A DNA stretch of 9,598 bases from Candidatus Neomicrothrix sp. UBA7388. Lineage in GTDB: Bacteria; Actinomycetota; Acidimicrobiia; Acidimicrobiales; Poriferisodalaceae. The stretch spans positions 20,418 through 30,015 of the forward strand of contig DKNM01000073.1 in NCBI GenBank assembly GCA_002470695.1. The letters run 5' to 3'. Position 1 is the first letter of the stretch; every line of letters starts with the position of its first letter. Positions 6,121-9,598 of the stretch are shown piece after piece. The translations under genes and the position numbers were made by a program. The notes beneath the pieces are model-generated. The model made no database searches. It saw only the letters and a program-made list of their open reading frames with translations, and had not been told where the DNA came from.

Positions 6121-7292
6121 TCTGATCCCCAAAGCACTGGAAGTGCGAGCGGGCCTCTAAAAGCCCAACCACCAAATTGCACTGCTTCCGCTTCTGGGTC
6201 GAGTCGGAGATTATTTAAACGATCGAAAATAGCCGGCAGAGCGACATCCCCAACCAAACTTCGTGACGCCGCAGCCCCAGCGCAGAAATGGGGACCGGCA
6301 CCAAAGGTCAAGGAAGCAGACGTGTCACGGGTGACATCGAACACTTCTGGGCTGCGAAAATACGTCTCATCATGATTTGCGGAACTGAACATAAAAAAAA
6401 TTCGATCTTCGCGCTCGAAGTTAACCCCCGCATATGTGTGTTCCATAGCTACGCGACGCGGTGACATACCTATCGGCGCTATCCAGCGGCAATATTCTTC
6501 AAAGACTTGCTGCCACGTAACGCTCCCCGATCTAGCGAGTTCTAACTGTTCGGGATGTTGCAGTAATGCCCAGATCGCACCGGCGATTGCATCTCTTGGC
6601 TCGTTCTGTCCTCCGGAAATTGTTAATTTTATATTTGCTCTAACCATCTCATCGGGCATCCCAGCGTGCGTCATTACTGAAAGCAGGCTTGCGTCGGGAT
6701 TTTCTAAAATTATTGGCAGACGCTCACTTATAGCCTGATCGATGGCGGTAGTTGCTTCTACGCAACGGGCTTCAACTGAGCTGTCGCCAACGTAATTAGC
6801 TATCCCGTCGATCATTGCCTGACTCCAGGCGTCGAGATCTTCGAACTTTGCTTGGGTTAAGCCTGTGATCGCCTTCAAAGCCTCGCCACTGGCAGCAGTT
6901 GCGTAGCTAGGCACTAAATCGGCTGAGCCTGAGGCAGCGAACCCATTAAGAATGTTGCCCGTCAGTTGGACAAATAAGTCCGCCCAAATCTGCTGGACTT
7001 TGCGAGGAGAAATGGTTGGGTAGTAAACAAATCGCTCTTGACGATGTTCCTCCCCATCCTTACGCATCATATTGCGACCCATAAGGATGTTCATTAGTCC
7101 CTCGGGTTGCTCTGACGAGAAAACAGTCACGTTTTTCTCGCAAATATGTATGTCATCGCGACGAGTGATAAGAGTCGCTCCAAGCTCGGGAACAAAACAA
7201 ATAGGCGTAGCATCCCGCATTTCGGCAAGAATTGGGTATGGGTTCGCCCAGAAAGCGACGGGATCAATGTTGATGACCGGAGCTGAAGACAT
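6117..7292 (-). CDS. Cytochrome P450, soluble bacterial type
   Basis: Soluble heme-thiolate monooxygenase of 391 residues from ATG 7292 (or 399 from TTG 7316, the numbering used here). The C-helix has DGEEHRQER (87-95), the K-helix ExxR is EYCR (274-277), the pre-heme segment is SSANHDE (311-317), and the heme loop is FGAGPHFCAG (338-347), with Cys345 as iron ligand. There is no membrane anchor. The I-helix reads SGGQNEPRDAIAG (234-246). The position usually held by the acid of the acid-Thr pair is Asn238 and that of the Thr is Glu239, as in an atypical group of bacterial P450s. No ferredoxin or reductase gene is in the window, so electrons must come from elsewhere. The gene is divergent from the amidase and its stop overlaps that of the GGT-like gene. 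Neither start has a good ribosome-binding site; ATG is preferred. The substrate is unknown. Confidence 0.93.
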   Translation of the reverse strand: MSSAPVINIDPVAFWANPYPILAEMRDATPICFVPELGATLITRRDDIHICEKNVTVFSSEQPEGLMNILMGRNMMRKDGEEHRQERFVYYPTISPRKVQQIWADLFVQLTGNILNGFAASGSADLVPSYATAASGEALKAITGLTQAKFEDLDAWSQAMIDGIANYVGDSSVEARCVEATTAIDQAISERLPIILENPDASLLSVMTHAGMPDEMVRANIKLTISGGQNEPRDAIAGAIWALLQHPEQLELARSGSVTWQQVFEEYCRWIAPIGMSPRRVAMEHTYAGVNFEREDRIFFMFSSANHDETYFRSPEVFDVTRDTSASLTFGAGPHFCAGAAASRSLVGDVALPAIFDRLNNLRLDPEAEAVQFGGWAFRGPLALPVLWGSD

Positions 7293-7303
7293 GTGAACAG
7301 CAT

Positions 7304-7311
7304 TACATGTA
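7304..7311. repeat. Palindrome near the P450 start
   Basis: TACATGTA is a perfect 8-bp palindrome, flanked by GCA (7300-7302) and TGC (7312-7314), so most of 7300-7314 is dyad-symmetric apart from one extra T. It lies 12 bases upstream of the P450 ATG, where a bound protein would block the P450 promoter or start. Chance is possible. Confidence 0.28.
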
Positions 7312-7321
7312 TGCAATGGGT

Positions 7322-7336
7322 CATGAAAACTTCATG
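7322..7336. promoter_or_regulatory. Inverted repeat, candidate operator between P450 and amidase
   Basis: CATGAA (7322-7327), AAC, TTCATG (7331-7336) is a perfect 6-bp inverted repeat with a 3-base spacer, centred in the 67-base divergent gap. Its size and central place suit a regulator controlling both genes. No regulator gene is in the window, and no clear -35/-10 pair could be assigned to either side. Confidence 0.4.
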
Positions 7337-7350
7337 CTTTTTGATGGATC

Positions 7351-7354
7351 GGAG
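7351..7354 (+). promoter_or_regulatory. Shine-Dalgarno site of the amidase
   Basis: GGAG ends 5 bases before the ATG at 7360 and supports that start. Confidence 0.55.
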
Positions 7355-7359
7355 CAACT

Positions 7360-8700
7360 ATGGGCTATTCGATAACGCAACTTAGAGAGGAATACTCTGA
7401 GGGATCTTTAACTCCCACGGACGCGGTCGAAGCTTGTTTTCGCAATATTGAAGAATTAGACCCTCAAGTCAGGGCGTGGCAGAGTCTTTATCAGAGCGCC
7501 GCTCTGCTGGCAGCTCAAGACTCTACTCAACGCTTGCACTCAGGAGCCTCTCTCGGTCCATTCGACGGCGTACCTTTCGCGCTGAAAGACATTCTGGAGA
7601 TTGAGGGCGAAGTCACTACAGCGGGCTGCGCGGAGTGGATTGACCGGCGATCAACTACGACGGCCGAAGTTGCTAAGAGGCTGCTTCGGTCGGGGGGAAT
7701 TCTATTGGGCAAGACCAAAACCGTAGAGTTCGCTATGGGCGGTTGGGGAACCAATCAGCGCATGGGAACCCCGCATAATCCATGGGATGATGCTGTTCAG
7801 CGAACACCTGGCGGATCTTCAAGTGGTTCGGGCGCTGCAGTAGCGAGTGGAATGGTGCCTTGCGCTATTGGTACCGATACCGGTGGCTCGGTGAGGCTGC
7901 CAGCCGCTTTTTGCGGCATTGTTGGGTTAAAGACGACCGAGGGTTTGATACCGACGAACGGCATTGTGCCGCTATCTCACACTTTAGATACCCCCGGCCC
8001 GATGGCCCGATCAGTCTCAGATGCGGTGACTATGTTCGAAGCGATGGTTGAACATCCGTCGAGCATTGAGTTACCCGAAGACATTACGGGCCTCAAGATT
8101 GGTTATCTGTCAGATGGAGAACGGGAGGGAATAGAGAAAGATCAGTTAGATGCCTACGATAACGCCCTTCGGATACTCGCGAACCTAGGTGCAACTTTGG
8201 TGGAATTTGATCCGCCAAAACCTTTCGAAGATATGAAGGAAGCCACTTTCGTGATTGTCACGGCAGAGGGATACTTCCATCACAGGGAAATAATGAATGA
8301 ACCGGAAGCCAAAGTCGACGAAAATGTCAGGAAACGGTTTCTGCCGGGTGCGTCAATTTCCTCAACTGATTATGTCGCTGCCCTGCTGGAGCGCCAGATG
8401 GATTGTGAAACCTTTCTCCAATCGATCGAAGGAGTACACGCCCTCGTAACCCCAACTACGCCTATGTTGCCGCCTCCAGTTGATGAAGCGAATGAAGATT
8501 CGACTCCAGCCCGTTTCACACGGGCGATTAACTACCTGTCAATGTGTGCAACCTCCATTCCATCTGGGGTTACGGATAACCAACTGCCTACTTCAATACA
8601 AATAGCTTGCAGGGGCGGGGATGAAATAACCTCACTACAAATTGCAGCCGCGTACGAAACAGCGCGAGGCGAACTTCCTGCACCCACCTTGTATGCCTAA
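7360..8700 (+). CDS. Amidase-signature family amidohydrolase
   Basis: Amidase-signature enzymes cleave amide bonds, releasing ammonia or an amine and a carboxylic acid, with a Ser-cisSer-Lys triad. The 446-residue protein has all three: Lys76 in GVPFALKD (70-77), cis-Ser153 in GGSSSGSG (151-158) and nucleophile Ser177 in GTDTGGSVRLPA (171-182). The two serines are 24 residues apart, as in FAAH and malonamidase E2. The block continues as CGIVGLKTT (185-193). The N-terminal helical region and the C-terminal SIPSGVTDNQLPTSIQI segment (399-415) are typical of small-molecule amidases. GatA is unlikely because no GatB or GatC gene is adjacent. No signal peptide is visible, so it is cytoplasmic. It is followed after 32 bases by the cupin gene in a probable operon and is divergent from the P450. 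The substrate is unknown. Confidence 0.93.
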   Translation: MGYSITQLREEYSEGSLTPTDAVEACFRNIEELDPQVRAWQSLYQSAALLAAQDSTQRLHSGASLGPFDGVPFALKDILEIEGEVTTAGCAEWIDRRSTTTAEVAKRLLRSGGILLGKTKTVEFAMGGWGTNQRMGTPHNPWDDAVQRTPGGSSSGSGAAVASGMVPCAIGTDTGGSVRLPAAFCGIVGLKTTEGLIPTNGIVPLSHTLDTPGPMARSVSDAVTMFEAMVEHPSSIELPEDITGLKIGYLSDGEREGIEKDQLDAYDNALRILANLGATLVEFDPPKPFEDMKEATFVIVTAEGYFHHREIMNEPEAKVDENVRKRFLPGASISSTDYVAALLERQMDCETFLQSIEGVHALVTPTTPMLPPPVDEANEDSTPARFTRAINYLSMCATSIPSGVTDNQLPTSIQIACRGGDEITSLQIAAAYETARGELPAPTLYA

Positions 8701-8719
8701 ATTTCTGATGATCGGCGAT

Positions 8720-8725
8720 AGGGGA
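8720..8725 (+). promoter_or_regulatory. Shine-Dalgarno site of the cupin gene
   Basis: AGGGGA lies 7 bases before ATG 8733, within the 32-base gap after the amidase. It supports independent reinitiation in a shared transcript. Confidence 0.55.
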
Positions 8726-8732
8726 ACTCAAT

Positions 8733-9116
8733 ATGCATATTGTTTGGATTAGAACTGAAAATGGAGAAACGGTAGTCGAGGACCTGGAGGCTCCTTCCTT
8801 TGAGCAGGTCCGAGGTAACGAAACGCCAATGATCCCTCTCCAGGGCGCAATTTTCAGAACGGCGCAACCTGCTGTCGCCATGGACTTCCACAATGCTCCG
8901 CGTCGCCAAATTGTTGTCCCGTTAATTGGTCAAGTGAGGATAGAAACCGGCGATGGCACTTCACGACTGATCACCAATGGTATGGCTCTTCTTGCAGATG
9001 ACCTAGATGGTCAGGGTCACAAGTCGACCTTTACTCCCGATGACGCCGTGACGCTTTTCTTGGTGTTGCCCGAGGACTTCGACCCGACTGAATGGAGAAT
9101 AATTGCGGGCGACTAG
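8733..9116 (+). CDS. Small single-domain cupin protein
   Basis: A 127-residue protein with the two cupin motifs. The first is DFHNAPRRQIVVPLIGQVRI (51-70), with His53, Gln59 and Gly66 at metal-ligand and turn positions. The second is the GMALLADDLDGQGH segment (83-96), with His96. The family often reads W/F-HNAPRRQ followed by L-GEVEI and ends its second motif in D-GKGH, so the match is good. The classical HxH pair and Glu of motif 1 are reduced to one His and a Gln, so metal binding may be weak or absent. There is no DNA-binding domain or signal peptide. Cotranscription with the amidase suggests it acts on, or senses, a related compound, but nothing shows a reaction. The last base of its stop lies in the CTAG shared with the convergent AlaX gene. 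Confidence 0.85.
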   Translation: MHIVWIRTENGETVVEDLEAPSFEQVRGNETPMIPLQGAIFRTAQPAVAMDFHNAPRRQIVVPLIGQVRIETGDGTSRLITNGMALLADDLDGQGHKSTFTPDDAVTLFLVLPEDFDPTEWRIIAGD

Positions 9117-9598
9117 GCATCGTGCAGTACAAACCTCACACGCTTGAAGCCGCGTCCTTTTGACTCTGTCTTTGTGATTTCAAAGCGGCCTACCTCGGCC
9201 GTTGATGCCACATGAGTTCCTCCATCTGCCTGTTTATCTAAACCGACAATGTCGACCACGCGGATTCGTTCAATTGTGTCAGGGATAAGGTTTACTTTCG
9301 TACGAATTAAATCTCTGTCCAAGACAGCTTCTGATCGTGCCAAAAATGAGATCTCAATTTGTCGATCGGCGTTAATTTCTGAGTTACACAGATTCTCGAT
9401 TTGCTCTGCAAAGCCGTCAGGAAATTCGTCGAGTTCGAAGTCCATTCGGCCGGACAATTCATCCATATTGCCACCGGTCACTACCTTCTCCCACCGCTGC
9501 CACATCACCCCGCACAGAATGTGCATTGCTGTGTGTGTTCGCATCAACTTATGACGACGCTGCCGATCAAGGGAAGCGCTGACGATGGTCTGAGCCTC
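9113..9598 (-). CDS. AlaX-type alanyl-tRNA editing protein (partial, 5' end outside window)
   Basis: AlaX proteins are free-standing relatives of the alanyl-tRNA synthetase editing domain and deacylate Ser- or Gly-tRNA(Ala) in the cytoplasm. The minus-strand frame stays open to the right edge, where it reads TIVSASLDRQRRHKLMRTHT. The recognised core 'D--RR--LMR-HTA-H' therefore begins upstream of any internal start, and the gene is cut by the window. The visible 161 residues contain the zinc-site HTAMH (His22 and His26 of the visible part), SGRMDF, IRTKVNLIP, IRVVDIVG, and DGGTHVASTAEVG (from residue 125), with the last zinc-site His129. The usual CGGTH is DGGTH here, so the Cys ligand is replaced by Asp, as I recall for some AlaX branches. 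This is a housekeeping-type gene unlike the catabolic genes around it, and is convergent with the cupin. Confidence 0.9.
   Translation of the reverse strand, partial: EAQTIVSASLDRQRRHKLMRTHTAMHILCGVMWQRWEKVVTGGNMDELSGRMDFELDEFPDGFAEQIENLCNSEINADRQIEISFLARSEAVLDRDLIRTKVNLIPDTIERIRVVDIVGLDKQADGGTHVASTAEVGRFEITKTESKGRGFKRVRFVLHDA

Noticed and set aside
7293..7316. TTG at 7316 as the P450 start
   Set aside because: It adds eight residues with no family support and has no ribosome-binding site; ATG 7292 is simpler. Neither choice is proven.
9113..9547. AlaX protein starting at the in-frame TTG/ATG at 9542-9547
   Set aside because: The frame stays open to the right edge and the upstream residues match the conserved D--RR--LMR lead-in, so the true start lies beyond the window.
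1..9598. CRISPR arrays, tRNA/rRNA genes, transposases, insertion-sequence ends, phage genes
   Set aside because: No regularly spaced repeats, no recognisable RNA gene and no mobile-element protein were seen on either strand.

Overview
This window holds ten protein-coding genes, two of them cut by the window edges, plus one clearly broken gene. They are packed tightly in changing orientations. No rRNA, tRNA, CRISPR array, transposase or insertion-sequence end was recognised. Nearly all genes are chromosomal-type catabolic or biotransformation enzymes: a CaiB/BaiF CoA-transferase, a crotonase, a nitroreductase, a Gfo/Idh/MocA dehydrogenase, a luciferase-like flavin monooxygenase, a gamma-glutamyltransferase-like hydrolase, a cytochrome P450, an amidase-signature hydrolase and a small cupin. 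The exception is an AlaX-type tRNA-editing protein. This mix suits a free-living aerobic bacterium with a broad oxidative catabolic repertoire (for example marine or soil alphaproteobacterial, actinobacterial or SAR202-like lineages). The taxon cannot be fixed from the sequence, and this placement is inference.

Layout from left to right. (1) Positions 1-1066, minus strand: a crotonase is followed by a CaiB/BaiF CoA-transferase running off the left edge. Their stop and start overlap as ATGA, so they form a translationally coupled acyl-CoA pair. (2) 1177-1860, minus strand: an FMN nitroreductase. (3) 1948-2348, plus strand: a glyoxalase/VOC-superfamily gene broken by two in-frame stops and several frame changes. 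(4) 2315-3268, minus strand: a Gfo/Idh/MocA oxidoreductase, divergent from (5) 3386-6120, plus strand: a luciferase-like monooxygenase and a GGT-fold hydrolase separated by 8 bases, so very probably one operon. (6) 6117-7292, minus strand: a cytochrome P450 whose stop codon overlaps that of the GGT-like gene. It is divergent from (7) 7360-9116, plus strand: an amidase and a cupin, again a likely operon. (8) 9113 to the right edge, minus strand: an AlaX-type editing protein whose stop overlaps that of the cupin in a shared CTAG.

How the genes may work together (inference): two divergent promoter regions, 3269-3385 and 7293-7359, each carry an inverted repeat that could be an operator. They would drive oxidases (LLM monooxygenase, P450), amide-bond hydrolases (GGT-like, amidase) and a dehydrogenase. 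The CoA-transferase and crotonase would handle resulting acids as CoA thioesters. This is consistent with breakdown of an oxidisable amide-containing compound, but no substrate can be named. The most noteworthy molecular details are the loss of the usual glutamate-binding residues in the GGT-like protein, a P450 I-helix that lacks the usual acid-threonine pair, and the decayed VOC gene.
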